Shown: in pieces, positions 1 through 7,861 of the stretch
Layout of the letters: each line of letters starts with the position of its first letter
Numbering within the stretch: the stretch's first letter is position 1
Assembly: GCA_030824575.1 (NCBI GenBank)
Contig: JAVBXL010000187.1
Coordinates: 1 to 46,607 of the forward strand
Origin: a bacterium
GTDB taxonomy: Bacteria; Pseudomonadota; Alphaproteobacteria; Sphingomonadales; Sphingomonadaceae
Length of the DNA stretch: 46,607 bases
Direction of reading: 5' to 3'
Translations under genes and position numbers: made by a program
The notes under the pieces: generated by a model
The model's input: only the letters and a program-made list of their open reading frames with translations
The model's database searches: none
What the model was told of the DNA's origin: nothing

Positions 1-84
1 CTTTGGACGGATCATGACTTAACGACCGGCACGCTACGGCCGCTGCGCCAAAAGATCGGCGCTACCGTGCCCCAAAAGGCTTAG
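1..84 (+). CDS. C-terminal end of an unidentified gene (partial)
   Basis: From the first base, frame 1 stays open for 27 codons and ends at TAG (82-84). The peptide (LWTDHDLTTG, then TLRPLRQKIG) has normal soluble-protein composition and looks like the tail of a real gene entering from the left. It lies 80 bases upstream of the TIR-like gene and on the same strand, so it may belong to the same accessory cluster. The fragment is too short to assign a family. Confidence 0.4.
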   Translation, partial: LWTDHDLTTGTLRPLRQKIGATVPQKA

Positions 85-164
85 CGTATATCTGTGCCCG
101 TTTTATGTGACGCCCCCTATAAGGTCGGCTATGAAGCGTCGCGAGAAATGAAGGGCGATCACGC

Positions 165-1412
165 GTGGAAAAGACGGTTTTCTGGTCATGGCAGAGCGAT
201 CTCGACGGGCGCGTCACTAGAGAAGTTGTCCGCTTTGCGCTCGATGCTGCGATCACGATGCTCGCGGCCGACGTCGAGGAAGCCGATCGGCCGAGCCTGA
301 CCTCCGACACGCAGGGTGTCGCCGGCACACCGGACATTGTTGCGACTATTCTCCGCAAGATCGATGAAGCCGCTGTGTTCGTCGGCGACGTGACGCCAAT
401 CGCGGTGTCCGCCAGCGGCAAGGCCTGCGCGAACCCCAACGTCCTGCTCGAGATGGGGTATGCCAACCGGGCACTGAGCGAGCACCGCGTCATCCAGGTC
501 TGGAATACGGCGTTCGAGGGCGCGACGCTCGAGAAGCTGCCGTTCGATATGCGCGGACGGCGCGGGCCGATCGGCTTCTGTCTTCCCGTCGGCGCGGATA
601 CCGCCGAGCTGCGCCGCGTACGCGGCGAGCTGGCCAAGCAGCTGGCGGCCGCCCTGAAGCTGTCGCTGGAACAGCTCCCGGCGCCGCTCCCCGAGGCGGT
701 GCATTGGCAGCCGCATTTTCCCGGCGACGCCGATCTCTGGTTCGATCGGGCCGAGCCGCAGATCGTTACCCACCCCAGTCATGGATCGAGCAGATACCGC
801 TGGAAGGATCACTTCCCGGGCTACGCGCGTCTGATCCCGTCCAAATGGACGGCCAATGCGGATGCGAAGCGGTCGCTTGCGAGTAGTGAGGGGCATCCCG
901 ACCTGATGGCGGACGCCCGATCACTCGGCTTTGGTACAAGCCGGGGCGGCACTGCGATTTACTGGCCGGGCACGGAGGAGGAAGGCGTTGCGCCGACCGT
1001 TGCCGTTACCCAGTGGTTCGAGAAGACCGGCGAGTTCTGGGGCGTTGCGGGCGGATTCCTGTTCGATCGGGATAGCCGGATCACGCTCGCGACCGGATAT
1101 TTCTTCCAGCACTGGCTGGATTTTCTGAAGCGCAACACGACGCTCGCGCTCGATCATGGCGGCGCGCTGCCGATCCATATGCGATTGGGGGTCAACGGTC
1201 TGGCCGGCTCGTGGTGGCCGCCTGGGACGTTCGATTTCGGTGAGGATGGTTTCGCCGCGGTTGAGCCGTCCTACCAATTTGAAGCGACATTGACCTCGGT
1301 CGAGACAGAGGTGCTGCAGCAGGTCGCCGTCGACGCCTTCAACGGGTTGGCGAGCGTCTATGGCCACGAGCCTTTCACGCTCGCCGAAATTCTAGAGATG
1401 GCGAAGCGGTAG
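165..1412 (+). CDS. TIR-like nucleotide-binding-fold protein, putative defence effector
   Basis: A 415-residue protein of no firmly known function. The N-terminal 150 residues resemble the TIR-like predicted nucleotide-binding proteins found in bacterial defence loci: FWSWQSD at residues 6-12 (first strand and loop), GTPDI at 54-58, FVGDVTP at 72-78 and NPNVLLEMGYA at about 90-100, whose glutamate (E96) sits where TIR NADases carry the catalytic Glu. The remaining 260 residues have no motif I recognise and could be a sensor or target-binding part. The start is GTG at 165; I see no better in-frame start. The gene ends two bases before the ATG of the recombinase at 1415, so the two are almost certainly co-transcribed. 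NAD cleavage and phage defence are inferences from the fold signature; a non-enzymatic nucleotide-binding role is the alternative. Confidence 0.7.
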   Translation: MEKTVFWSWQSDLDGRVTREVVRFALDAAITMLAADVEEADRPSLTSDTQGVAGTPDIVATILRKIDEAAVFVGDVTPIAVSASGKACANPNVLLEMGYANRALSEHRVIQVWNTAFEGATLEKLPFDMRGRRGPIGFCLPVGADTAELRRVRGELAKQLAAALKLSLEQLPAPLPEAVHWQPHFPGDADLWFDRAEPQIVTHPSHGSSRYRWKDHFPGYARLIPSKWTANADAKRSLASSEGHPDLMADARSLGFGTSRGGTAIYWPGTEEEGVAPTVAVTQWFEKTGEFWGVAGGFLFDRDSRITLATGYFFQHWLDFLKRNTTLALDHGGALPIHMRLGVNGLAGSWWPPGTFDFGEDGFAAVEPSYQFEATLTSVETEVLQQVAVDAFNGLASVYGHEPFTLAEILEMAKR

Positions 1413-1414
1413 CC

Positions 1415-2647
1415 ATGACCGAGGATGCAGGAACACCGTTGCCTGTGCCGCCTCCGTCGGAGACGTCACTTCCGGCTGTGGCCGACGCTGTCGATCTCGC
1501 GTGGACGGTCGTGCAGATGCGCGCGGGCGAGCGCATCGTCATCAATGAGTCGCTGATCGCCGCCTACCAGGCGGCCTCCTCGCCCCACAGCCTCCGCGCG
1601 CTGAAATCAGATATCGAGGCGTTTGATGCGTGGTGCCGGCGGACGCATCGGATCGCGCTGCCGGCGACGCCCGAAGTGGTCGCCGATTATCTTGACGCGC
1701 GGGCAGGAAAGGGTAGCAAACCGGCCTCGCTCGGCCGCTACAAGGCGTCGATCGCCAAAATCCATCAGCTGCTCGATCTGAAAGATCCGACGTCGGCGTC
1801 GCTGGTGAAGCTGCGCCTGCAGGCGATCCGTCGCCGCCTCGGCACCGCGCAGAAGCAGGCGCGGCCGCTGCGCTTCAAGGGGCCGGTGCGCAATGTCGAG
1901 CGCGACGAACCCCGCGGGCTCAATGTGCGAGCGCTGCTTGAGAGCTGCGCTGAAGATCTGCCAGGCCTGCGCGATCGTGCGCTACTCTCGGCAGGGTATG
2001 ACACTGGACTGCGCGCCTCCGAGCTGGTGGCGATCGAGGTCGAGCATATCGTCGAGGCGATCGATCCCGACGCGCGGCTGCTCAGCATTCCGCGCAGCAA
2101 GGGCGATCAGGAGGGGGAGGGGGCGACCGCGTTTCTGAGCCCGCGCACCGTGCGGGCCATCGCGGCGTGGCTGGAAGCCGCCGGCATCAAGGCAGGACCA
2201 GTGTTCCGCCGGGTGAATGTGCGGCGCTACAAGGCGCGGGCTGCGCTGCGCGGGCGTAAGATCGACAGCATTTCGGGCCGCGAGACGTGGGATTTGCGCA
2301 AAACACTGTCGACACCTGCCGTGCCGGCTCGGGTCGAGTATGATGTGGGGGAGGGGGCTCTCCATCCCGCCTCGGTTGGCCCGATCTACCGGTCGATGAT
2401 CCAGCGGGCATTCGACCGTGCCGCGCTGGTCGATCTGACGGCGGACGATCTTGCCCGGCTGCTCAAGGGAATCAGCGCGCACTCGACGCGGGTTGGCCTC
2501 AACCAGGACCTGTTCGCGAGCGGCGAAGATCTCGCCGGGATCATGGACGCGCTACGCTGGAAGAGCCCGCGTATGCCACTCGCCTACAACCGCAATCTCG
2601 CCGCTGAGGCGGGCGCGGCTGGAAGGCTGATGGGCAAGCTGGGATGA
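1415..2647 (+). CDS. Tyrosine-type site-specific recombinase/integrase
   Basis: A 410-residue phage/XerD-family integrase that would cut and rejoin DNA through a phosphotyrosine link. The N-terminal part (about 45-130) is the SAM-like core-binding domain, with an ALKSDIEAF helix and KPASLGRYKASI. The catalytic domain from about 165 shows the full set: R200 in TGLRASEL, K229 in PRSKGDQ, H356 and R359 in AHSTRVGLNQ, W382 in LRWKSP and the nucleophile Y391 in AYNRNL. Length and motif order fit an active enzyme. It starts two bases after the TIR-like gene stops. Such recombinases often sit at the edge of integrated elements, and the metal-resistance genes begin 175 bases downstream. No att site is recognisable by eye. 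Confidence 0.9.
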   Translation: MTEDAGTPLPVPPPSETSLPAVADAVDLAWTVVQMRAGERIVINESLIAAYQAASSPHSLRALKSDIEAFDAWCRRTHRIALPATPEVVADYLDARAGKGSKPASLGRYKASIAKIHQLLDLKDPTSASLVKLRLQAIRRRLGTAQKQARPLRFKGPVRNVERDEPRGLNVRALLESCAEDLPGLRDRALLSAGYDTGLRASELVAIEVEHIVEAIDPDARLLSIPRSKGDQEGEGATAFLSPRTVRAIAAWLEAAGIKAGPVFRRVNVRRYKARAALRGRKIDSISGRETWDLRKTLSTPAVPARVEYDVGEGALHPASVGPIYRSMIQRAFDRAALVDLTADDLARLLKGISAHSTRVGLNQDLFASGEDLAGIMDALRWKSPRMPLAYNRNLAAEAGAAGRLMGKLG

Positions 2648-2822
2648 CCAGATTGCCCCCCCGTGCGGTCAAGACCGGGGGTACCGCGTACCCCTGAAAT
2701 CGACTCAGCCACTTCTGACGCTCAGCGAAGTGTCTGGCTGCCACCTCGACACAAATTGCGTGCAGGCCGCTTCGCTTCGATCCTTTATTCTAATTAAACA
2801 TCGTCCACGACAACACCGGAAA
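2648..2822. other. Intergenic stretch after the integrase with a short perfect hairpin
   Basis: There is no convincing gene here. A perfect inverted repeat, GGGGTAC-CGC-GTACCCC, lies at 2678-2694, about 30 bases past the integrase stop. No T-run follows, so it is not a classical intrinsic terminator on the plus strand. It could be a transcription barrier or part of a recombination site. The rest (2700-2822) is lower in GC and runs into the convergent GDCC gene. Confidence 0.35.
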
Positions 2823-3050
2823 CTAGCTGCAACAGCCTGCGCCCTTGCCTTCGATCTGGATCGGTGGACAAGGAACGGTTCCATACGAACAGAACACGCA
2901 GCAATCGCCGGGTTTGGGCCGGAGCACGGCGTTGCAGTCCGAACAATCATAGAAAAACTGGCAGGCGTTCGTTGGCATCTGCTCGGTCTTCACCGTGCCG
3001 CACTCTGGACAGGTGATCGTCGAACTTAGCTCCGGGGTGATGTCAGACAT
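2823..3050 (-). CDS. GDCC-type cysteine-rich small protein (mercury-associated)
   Basis: A 75-residue protein with 11 cysteines. It begins with a CPECG pair (C14, C17), continues with C30, C36 and C39, and carries the signature GDCCVFCSYG at about 48-57, followed by VPCPP and a terminal CC. This matches the small GDCCVxC family often encoded next to merT or merR; the cysteines imply binding of a soft metal such as Hg(II) or zinc. The biochemical role is not established to my knowledge. I chose the ATG at 3050 because upstream codons lie inside merT. The start overlaps the merT stop by 8 bases, so it is translationally coupled as the second gene of a merT-GDCC transcript. Confidence 0.75.
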   Translation of the reverse strand: MSDITPELSSTITCPECGTVKTEQMPTNACQFFYDCSDCNAVLRPKPGDCCVFCSYGTVPCPPIQIEGKGAGCCS

Positions 3051-3411
3051 AGGCATAGCCCAGCCAGAGGAGCGCGGCACCGATCAGCAGGCCGGCAAGC
3101 GTGATGAGGCGCGTGGCGAGAGAGGTGCATAGGCCGCCCGGTGCGCAGCGGGCAGCGACGGCTTGCTGACGTATGAGAAGTGCGGCGCCTGCAACCAGGC
3201 ATAATGCGCCTATCCCGAGCAGCGGCACGCGATAGGGTAGCGCGGTCATAGCGATTCCGGCGAGCCATGCCGATCCGATGCCAACCGAAGCCAGCAGCAT
3301 TGGCAGGGCGCAGCACGCCGCGACGCCGAAACCGGCTGCGATCCCGCCGAGAGTGAGAGACGCGGTTCCCAATCCCTTCGGCGAACGGGGGGTGGCAGAA
3401 GGTTCAGACAT
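3043..3411 (-). CDS. merT: Mercuric ion transporter MerT
   Basis: A 122-residue inner-membrane protein with three hydrophobic segments. The first carries the adjacent cysteine pair of MerT (C33-C34, AACCALP) that accepts Hg(II) from the periplasm; the cytoplasmic loop has a second pair, C89 and C95 (RCAPGGLC). In the classical pathway MerT passes Hg(II) to mercuric reductase MerA. Here neither merA nor merP is present in the window. The open frame extends further upstream, but ATG 3411 (MSEPSATP) is preferred: it lies just downstream of the MerR-type promoter and gives the usual MerT length. It is transcribed divergently from merR. Confidence 0.85.
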   Translation of the reverse strand: MSEPSATPRSPKGLGTASLTLGGIAAGFGVAACCALPMLLASVGIGSAWLAGIAMTALPYRVPLLGIGALCLVAGAALLIRQQAVAARCAPGGLCTSLATRLITLAGLLIGAALLWLGYAYV

Positions 3412-3439
3412 GGCGACCCCTTGAGAGCTGTTGGATCTT

Positions 3440-3470
3440 GTCCTAGCGTCTGTAGCTACTACAGACTCAA
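3440..3470 (-). promoter_or_regulatory. MerR operator-promoter between merR and merT
   Basis: The dyad GTCTGTAG-CTA-CTACAGAC (3448-3466) has perfect 8-base arms. On the minus strand it sits between a -35 TTGAGT (3470-3465) and a -10-like TAGGAC (3445-3440), separated by 19 bases, the overlong spacer typical of MerR-activated promoters. It should drive merT and the GDCC gene when MerR binds Hg(II), and repress merR itself. Confidence 0.8.
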
Positions 3471-3484
3471 GCGGTATTTTGAAG

Positions 3485-3901
3485 ATGACGACATCTCGCA
3501 CCACCATCCCGATTGGCGAACTGTCGCAGCGCACGGGCTGCAACATCGAGACGATCCGTTATTATGAGCGCATCAGCCTGCTTCCGGTGCCGCTGCGCCG
3601 TGGTCGATACCGCGCCTATGGACCGTCGGATGTGCGGCGCCTGTCGTTCGTGCGACGTGCGCGCGAACTGGGTTTCCCAATCGACTCGGTGCGGGCGCTG
3701 CTGGCGCTTGCCGACGGCGGCGCTGCCTCATGTGCGCAGGCGCGTGATCTGGCGAGCGAGCATCTGCGGGATGTCCGCGTGAAAATTGCCGACCTTCGCC
3801 GCATGGAGCAAGTGCTCGGCGACACCGTCGCCGCCTGCGAGGCGGACGACACCGTGAGCTGTCCCTTGCTGGAAACGCTTTGCACTTCGGAAGCGCGTTA
3901 G
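3485..3901 (+). CDS. merR: Hg(II)-responsive transcriptional regulator MerR (copy 1)
   Basis: A 138-residue MerR-family dimeric activator/repressor. The N-terminal winged helix-turn-helix reads IPIGELSQRTG then ETIRYYERI; a long dimerisation helix follows. Three cysteines match the Hg(II) ligands of Tn501 MerR in spacing: C83 (ASCAQA), C118 and C126 (CEADDTVSC). The start ATG 3485 is placed just after the operator at 3448-3466; an upstream in-frame start would sit inside that operator. It is divergent from merT and convergent with arsH, with 23 bases between their stops. A closely similar merR lies at 9159-9563, and both are followed by arsH sequence. Confidence 0.9.
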   Translation: MTTSRTTIPIGELSQRTGCNIETIRYYERISLLPVPLRRGRYRAYGPSDVRRLSFVRRARELGFPIDSVRALLALADGGAASCAQARDLASEHLRDVRVKIADLRRMEQVLGDTVAACEADDTVSCPLLETLCTSEAR

Positions 3902-3924
3902 ATCCGGAGGTTGTCGGGATTAGG

Positions 3925-4665
3925 TCAGGCGATCGATTGTGATGCCAGGTCGTGTGCGGCGTCGCGCTTGGCAGCCGCGGACTTGCGCTCGGAATAACGA
4001 TCGACGAGCTGATCGGCGTGGCCACGGGTCAGCACGGTGAACCGGACCAGTTCCTCCATCACGTCGACGATGCGGTCATAATAGCTCGACGACTTCAACC
4101 TGCCGGCTTCGTCGAACTCCTTCCAGGCCATCGCAATGCTCGACTGGTTGGGGATCGTGAACATGCGCATCCAGCGGCCTAGCAGGCGTAGCGTGTTGAC
4201 CGCGTTGAACGACTGTGAGCCGCCCGACACCTGCATGACTGCGAGCGTCCGACCCTGGGTCGGGCGCATGCCACCGAACTCCAGCGGCAGATGGTCGATC
4301 TGCGCCTTCATGATGCCGGTGATCTGGCCGTGCCGTTCCGGGCTGCACCAGACCATGCCTTCGGACCACAAGGCGTGCTGGCGCAATTCGTGGACGGCTG
4401 GATGATCGTCGCCCTTCACTTGATCGGGCAATGGCAGGTCGGAGGGATCGAATATACGCACTTCCGCACCGAAAAAGATCAGCAGCCGGGCCGCTTCCTC
4501 GACCGCGAGTCGGCTGAATGAACGCTCACGGAGCGAACCGTAGAGAAGAAGGATCCGGGGCGGATGGTCGAGCGAGCCAAGGCCGGCCGCCAGATCAGGG
4601 CGAACCACGTCGCGATCGAGCGCTGGCACATAATCGGGGTCGGCAAGGGTTCGAAGACGCGACAT
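3925..4665 (-). CDS. arsH: Arsenical resistance NADPH-dependent flavoprotein ArsH
   Basis: A 246-residue flavodoxin-fold protein. [14 protein letters not shown] near residues 40-53 is the FMN phosphate-binding loop, and [20 protein letters not shown] at about 108-127 is the ArsH signature that contributes to the flavin and tetramer contacts. ArsH enzymes oxidise trivalent organoarsenicals and show quinone or azo reductase activity. It is the last gene of the leftward ars operon, and its ATG overlaps the arsN2 stop (TGATG at 4663-4667). The C-terminal tail after VMEELVRFT is of normal length here, whereas the duplicate fragment at 9559-9612 has lost it. Confidence 0.93.
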   Translation of the reverse strand: MSRLRTLADPDYVPALDRDVVRPDLAAGLGSLDHPPRILLLYGSLRERSFSRLAVEEAARLLIFFGAEVRIFDPSDLPLPDQVKGDDHPAVHELRQHALWSEGMVWCSPERHGQITGIMKAQIDHLPLEFGGMRPTQGRTLAVMQVSGGSQSFNAVNTLRLLGRWMRMFTIPNQSSIAMAWKEFDEAGRLKSSSYYDRIVDVMEELVRFTVLTRGHADQLVDRYSERKSAAAKRDAAHDLASQSIA

Positions 4666-5096
4666 CAGGCAATCCGTTTGGAGAGAAGGGCCGCGCTCGC
4701 CAGGCAGAGCGTTCGAAACTCGGCCGACCGGGCGATCGCGGCGGGCGCATTGGCGCGCTCGGCGGTTTTATAGCCGTGCCGTCGGAAGAATGGTTCAGCC
4801 GTGGTGGTCAGCAGATAGAGGGCAGCGACACCGTTATCGGTTGCCGCCTGCTCGATCGCGCCGAGGATGGCAGCGCCCAAACCTGCGCCACGTCGCTCGG
4901 GCTTTACGACCAGGGATCGCAGCAGCCGGTCAGGCCCATCGCCTTCGATGCCGCCATAGCCAATGATGCCGGCGACGTCCTCGAATCGAAAGAAGCGACG
5001 ATCTGGTTCGGCAAGATCGCTGGTCGGCAGGCCGGCGGCAGCAAGTTCGGCCGTCAGGTCGGATAGCGACTCTGCATTGAGCAAACTCGCGATCAT
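4665..5096 (-). CDS. arsN2: Arsenic resistance N-acetyltransferase ArsN2 (GNAT family)
   Basis: A 143-residue GNAT acetyltransferase. The acetyl-CoA binding motif is visible as [18 protein letters not shown], followed by [16 protein letters not shown] typical of ArsN2. Related ArsN enzymes acetylate arsenical or phosphinothricin-like substrates; the exact substrate here is unknown. The start is ATG 5096, which overlaps the acr3 stop (ATGA at 5093-5096); the longer open frame upstream runs inside acr3 and is not credible. Fourth resistance gene of the ars operon. Confidence 0.87.
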   Translation of the reverse strand: MIASLLNAESLSDLTAELAAAGLPTSDLAEPDRRFFRFEDVAGIIGYGGIEGDGPDRLLRSLVVKPERRGAGLGAAILGAIEQAATDNGVAALYLLTTTAEPFFRRHGYKTAERANAPAAIARSAEFRTLCLASAALLSKRIA

Positions 5097-6169
5097 TCCG
5101 GCACACGTTGCTCGTACCAGGGCCGGGTCGCCTTCACGATCTTGACGACCGACAGCATGACCGGAACCTCGACCAGGACGCCCACCACGGTCGCCAGTGC
5201 CGCGCCCGAGTTGAGCCCGAACAGACTGATCGCGGCAGCGACAGCCAGTTCGAAGAAGTTTGAGGCGCCGATCAGTGCCGCCGGCGCGGCCACGCACCAA
5301 GCGACACCGAACCGGCGGCTCAGCCAATAGGCAAGCCCGGCGTTGAAATAGACCTGAATAAGGATCGGCACCGCGATCAGCGCAATGACCAGCGGATGGG
5401 CGATGATCGCCTCCCCTTGGAAGCCGAACAGCAGGACGAGCGTCGTCAGCAGCGCGACCAGCGACACCGGGCCTAGCCGCGCCAGCAGCCGGTCAAGGGC
5501 TGACTGCCCGCCCGATGACAGCACCGCGCGGCGGATCAGTTGCGCGACGATCACCGGCACCACGATGTAGAGCAGCACCGAGATCAGCAGTGTGCCCCAT
5601 GGGACAGTGATGGACGCGACGCCGAGCAGCAGGCCCACCAAGGGCGCAAAAGCGAACACCATGATGATGTCGTTCAGCGCGACTTGGCTGAGCGTATAGG
5701 TGGGGTCGCCGTCGCAGAGGTTGGACCAGACGAACACCATCGCGGTGCAGGGGGCGGCGGCCAGCAGAATCAGGCCGGCGATATAGGAGCTGACATCGGC
5801 CGCGGGCAGGAGCGGCCGAAACAGCCACCCGAGGAACAGCGTGCCGAGCAGCGCCATCGAGAAGGGCTTCACCGCCCAGTTGATGAACAGCGTCACCCCG
5901 ACGCCCTTCCAGTGCTGCCTGACCGATCCGAGCGCGCCGAGATCGATCTTGAGCAGCATGGGGATGATCATGAGCCAGATCAGCACGGCGACCACGAGGT
6001 TGACCCTGGCGACCTCAGCGGATGCGATCACCGCGAACAGGCCGGGCAGCGCATAGCCGAGCGCGATGCCGACGACGATGCACAGCGCTACCCAAACGCT
6101 GAGATAGCGTTCGAATGTGCTGATCGCCGGCTTCGCCGGCGCCAACGCTTGACCAGTGGTGGCGTTCAT
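5093..6169 (-). CDS. acr3: Arsenite efflux transporter Acr3
   Basis: A 358-residue inner-membrane protein with about ten hydrophobic segments, of the Acr3 (BASS superfamily) type rather than ArsB. Diagnostic stretches are the TM4 motif AAPCTAMVFVWSNL with the essential cysteine at C141, and GASNFFELAVAAAI with the conserved glutamate of TM9. It exports As(OH)3 produced by the two upstream arsenate reductases. Its ATG overlaps the stop of the glutaredoxin-type arsC (ATGA at 6166-6169), so stoichiometric coupled translation is likely. Confidence 0.95.
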   Translation of the reverse strand: MNATTGQALAPAKPAISTFERYLSVWVALCIVVGIALGYALPGLFAVIASAEVARVNLVVAVLIWLMIIPMLLKIDLGALGSVRQHWKGVGVTLFINWAVKPFSMALLGTLFLGWLFRPLLPAADVSSYIAGLILLAAAPCTAMVFVWSNLCDGDPTYTLSQVALNDIIMVFAFAPLVGLLLGVASITVPWGTLLISVLLYIVVPVIVAQLIRRAVLSSGGQSALDRLLARLGPVSLVALLTTLVLLFGFQGEAIIAHPLVIALIAVPILIQVYFNAGLAYWLSRRFGVAWCVAAPAALIGASNFFELAVAAAISLFGLNSGAALATVVGVLVEVPVMLSVVKIVKATRPWYEQRVPE

Positions 6170-6597
6170 GACGCGACCCGCTGGCCGCTGTCATCGACGA
6201 CGCGCTCGCCGTCTTCCTTGGTGAATGCCCCGCGCTGTTCGCTCGGCAGCAAGTCGAGGACTTCTTCGGAAGGGCGGCAGAGCTTCACCCCGAGCGGTGA
6301 GACCACGATCGGCCGGTTGATCAGGATCGGATGCTCCATCATCGCATCGATGATCCGGTCGTCGCCGAGCGATGAATCACCCAGGCCAAGCTCCGCGAAG
6401 GGCGTCCCCTTTTCCCGCAGCAGCGCGCGCGGGCCGATCCCCATGCGTTCGATGAGGGACACCAGCATCGGCCGCGATGGCGGCGTCTTCAGATATTCGA
6501 CGACATGCGGCTCGATCCCCGCATTGCGGATCATCGCCAGCGTGTTGCGCGACGTGCCGCATTCCGGGTTGTGGTAGATCACGATATCGACGGACAT
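6166..6597 (-). CDS. arsC: Arsenate reductase ArsC, glutaredoxin-dependent type
   Basis: A 143-residue ArsC of the thioredoxin-fold, glutaredoxin-coupled family that reduces arsenate to arsenite. The catalytic Cys is C13 in HNPECGTSRNT. The arginines that bind arsenate in the R773 enzyme are represented by ALLREKGTPF, LINRPIV and KLCRPSE. The start ATG 6597 shares bases with the stop of the preceding arsC (TGATG) and is preceded by a G-rich Shine-Dalgarno (GGGGGGA). Two unrelated arsenate reductases are thus adjacent in one operon. Confidence 0.93.
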   Translation of the reverse strand: MSVDIVIYHNPECGTSRNTLAMIRNAGIEPHVVEYLKTPPSRPMLVSLIERMGIGPRALLREKGTPFAELGLGDSSLGDDRIIDAMMEHPILINRPIVVSPLGVKLCRPSEEVLDLLPSEQRGAFTKEDGERVVDDSGQRVAS

Positions 6598-7124
6598 CAA
6601 GCGGCATCCCCCCGGCGGCTGCTCGCCCCTTCGCCATGGCCGATCTCGCGGACATGCGTGCGCAATGCCAAGGCGTCGAGCCGATCGAACGGCAGGGCGA
6701 TGAAGAGTTTGATGCGGTTTTCGAGGTAACGGAGCGCAGTGACGAATGCCCGCTCGCGTTCAACCGGCGTGCCCTGGACGTGACTTGGATCCTCGATGCC
6801 GTAGTGCGCCGTCATCGGATGGCCCGGCCAGATGGGGCAGGTCTCGCCGGCGGCGTCGTCGCAGACCGTGAACACGAAATCCATGACCGGCGCGTCGGCT
6901 CCGGAAAACTCCTCCCAGCTCTTCGAGCGCAGGCCCTCGGTTGGATACTCGATCCGGTCGAGCAGCGCGATGGCGTCGGGATTGACCGCACCCTTGGGAA
7001 AGCTGCCGGCCGAAAAGGCGCGGAAGCGCCCGTCGCCGAGCTGGTTCAACGCACTTTCTGCGAGAATCGAGCGGGCCGAGTTACCGGTGCACAGGAAGAG
7101 AATATTGAAGATGCGATCGGACAT
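6597..7124 (-). CDS. arsC: Arsenate reductase, low-molecular-weight phosphatase fold
   Basis: A 175-residue protein with the LMW-PTP P-loop ILFLCTGNSARS; the nucleophile is C12. Two further cysteines, C88 and C95 (VCDDAAGETC), are spaced exactly as C82 and C89 of the thioredoxin-coupled ArsC of Staphylococcus aureus, so a disulphide cascade to thioredoxin is plausible. I chose ATG 7124 because a GGAG stands six bases upstream; an alternative ATG at 7136 overlaps the arsR stop but lacks a ribosome site. First enzyme gene after arsR. Confidence 0.9.
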   Translation of the reverse strand: MSDRIFNILFLCTGNSARSILAESALNQLGDGRFRAFSAGSFPKGAVNPDAIALLDRIEYPTEGLRSKSWEEFSGADAPVMDFVFTVCDDAAGETCPIWPGHPMTAHYGIEDPSHVQGTPVERERAFVTALRYLENRIKLFIALPFDRLDALALRTHVREIGHGEGASSRRGDAA

Positions 7125-7135
7125 GATGGGCTCCA

Positions 7136-7468
7136 TCAGCAGCAGGGGACGAGTTCGGCGATCAGCGGTTCGCAAAGCTCCGCCTTGCCGCCGCAGCAAT
7201 CCTTGACGAGGAACAGGGTAAGCGCCTTCAACTGGTCGAGATCGGCGCGATAGTTGATGATGCGGCTGCGCCGTTCCGAGCGAATGAGCCCGGCGCGCGC
7301 AAGCGTCGCGAGATGCACCGACATGGTGTTCTGGGGAACTCCCAACTGACGCGCAATTTCACCTGCGGCGAGACCGTGCGGCTCATGCCGCACCAACAGA
7401 CGAAAGGCATCGAGCCTCGTTGTCTGGGCGAGCGCTCCCAGCGCCGTAATAGCTCTCTCTGATTCCAT
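7136..7468 (-). CDS. arsR: Arsenic-responsive repressor ArsR
   Basis: A 110-residue ArsR/SmtB winged-helix repressor. The recognition helix region reads GVPQNTMSVHLATLARAG. The arsenite-binding cysteines are not in that helix but near the C-terminus: C91, C92 and C99 in DCCGGKAELC, the arrangement described for the Acidithiobacillus-type ArsR. The protein ends in another CC. The start ATG 7468 (MESERAIT) gives the normal family length; the longer frame upstream runs through the operator. It heads the leftward ars operon and is divergent from dmeR. Confidence 0.92.
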   Translation of the reverse strand: MESERAITALGALAQTTRLDAFRLLVRHEPHGLAAGEIARQLGVPQNTMSVHLATLARAGLIRSERRSRIINYRADLDQLKALTLFLVKDCCGGKAELCEPLIAELVPCC

Positions 7469-7488
7469 ATATCCACTATGATAGATAT
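7467..7488 (-). promoter_or_regulatory. Candidate ArsR operator upstream of arsR
   Basis: An AT-rich imperfect inverted repeat, ATATC (7469-7473) facing GATAT (7484-7488), lies directly at the arsR start. This is the size and position expected of ArsR binding sites, in an otherwise GC-rich region. No precise -10/-35 call is made. Confidence 0.45.
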
Positions 7489-7554
7489 GTAGGAAGAACA
7501 CCAGGCAATTTTGATAGCCCAATCCAAGTCGATTACGGTGGTAGCGACGCGCTA

Positions 7555-7578
7555 CATAGGGTAGGGGGGTATCCTATG
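7555..7578 (+). promoter_or_regulatory. RcnR/DmeR-type G-tract operator overlapping the dmeR start
   Basis: A six-G tract (7564-7569) is flanked by TA/TA and by a perfect outer dyad CATAGG (7555-7560) and CCTATG (7573-7578). The two symmetry axes coincide. RcnR operators are a G-tract flanked by short inverted AT-rich arms, so this fits the repressor encoded immediately downstream. The right arm contains the dmeR ATG (7576) and the G-tract also serves as its ribosome-binding region. Confidence 0.7.
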
Positions 7579-7851
7579 GGACATTTGAATGAAGGCAATG
7601 ACGAACTCCTGAAGCGGGTCCGCCGCATCGCAGGCCAAGTCGCGGCGATCGAAAAAGCGCTGACGGCCAATGCGGATTGCACGACGACGCTGCATCTCGT
7701 CGCAGCGACGCGCGGCGCCATCAATGGGCTGATGGACGAGATTATAGAAGAGCATGTCCGAGACCATGTGGCGGACCCCGACCTTACGGCCGCAGAACGT
7801 GCCGCAGGAGCTGAAGAACTGATCGCGGTGATACGCCGCTACGCGAAATAG
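7576..7851 (+). CDS. dmeR: DmeR/RcnR-type metal-sensing repressor (CsoR/RcnR family)
   Basis: A 91-residue all-helical CsoR/RcnR/FrmR-family repressor. The four positions used by RcnR to bind Ni(II)/Co(II) are all present at the same numbers: H3, C35, H60 and H64. That favours Ni/Co sensing over Cu(I) (CsoR) or formaldehyde (FrmR). It precedes the CDF exporter dmeF by 10 bases, as in the rhizobial dmeRF operon. Autoregulation through the G-tract operator is likely. Confidence 0.85.
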   Translation: MGHLNEGNDELLKRVRRIAGQVAAIEKALTANADCTTTLHLVAATRGAINGLMDEIIEEHVRDHVADPDLTAAERAAGAEELIAVIRRYAK

Positions 7852-7861
7852 AGCCGAGATA

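Noticed and set aside
2648..2822. Possible att site or tRNA target next to the integrase
   Set aside because: No tRNA end is recognisable and no direct-repeat partner was found by eye; only a short hairpin is supported.
5540..6577. 345-codon plus-strand open frame opposite acr3 and arsC
   Set aside because: Highly charged His/Asp/Arg-rich shadow of well-supported ars genes; no start signal or domain.
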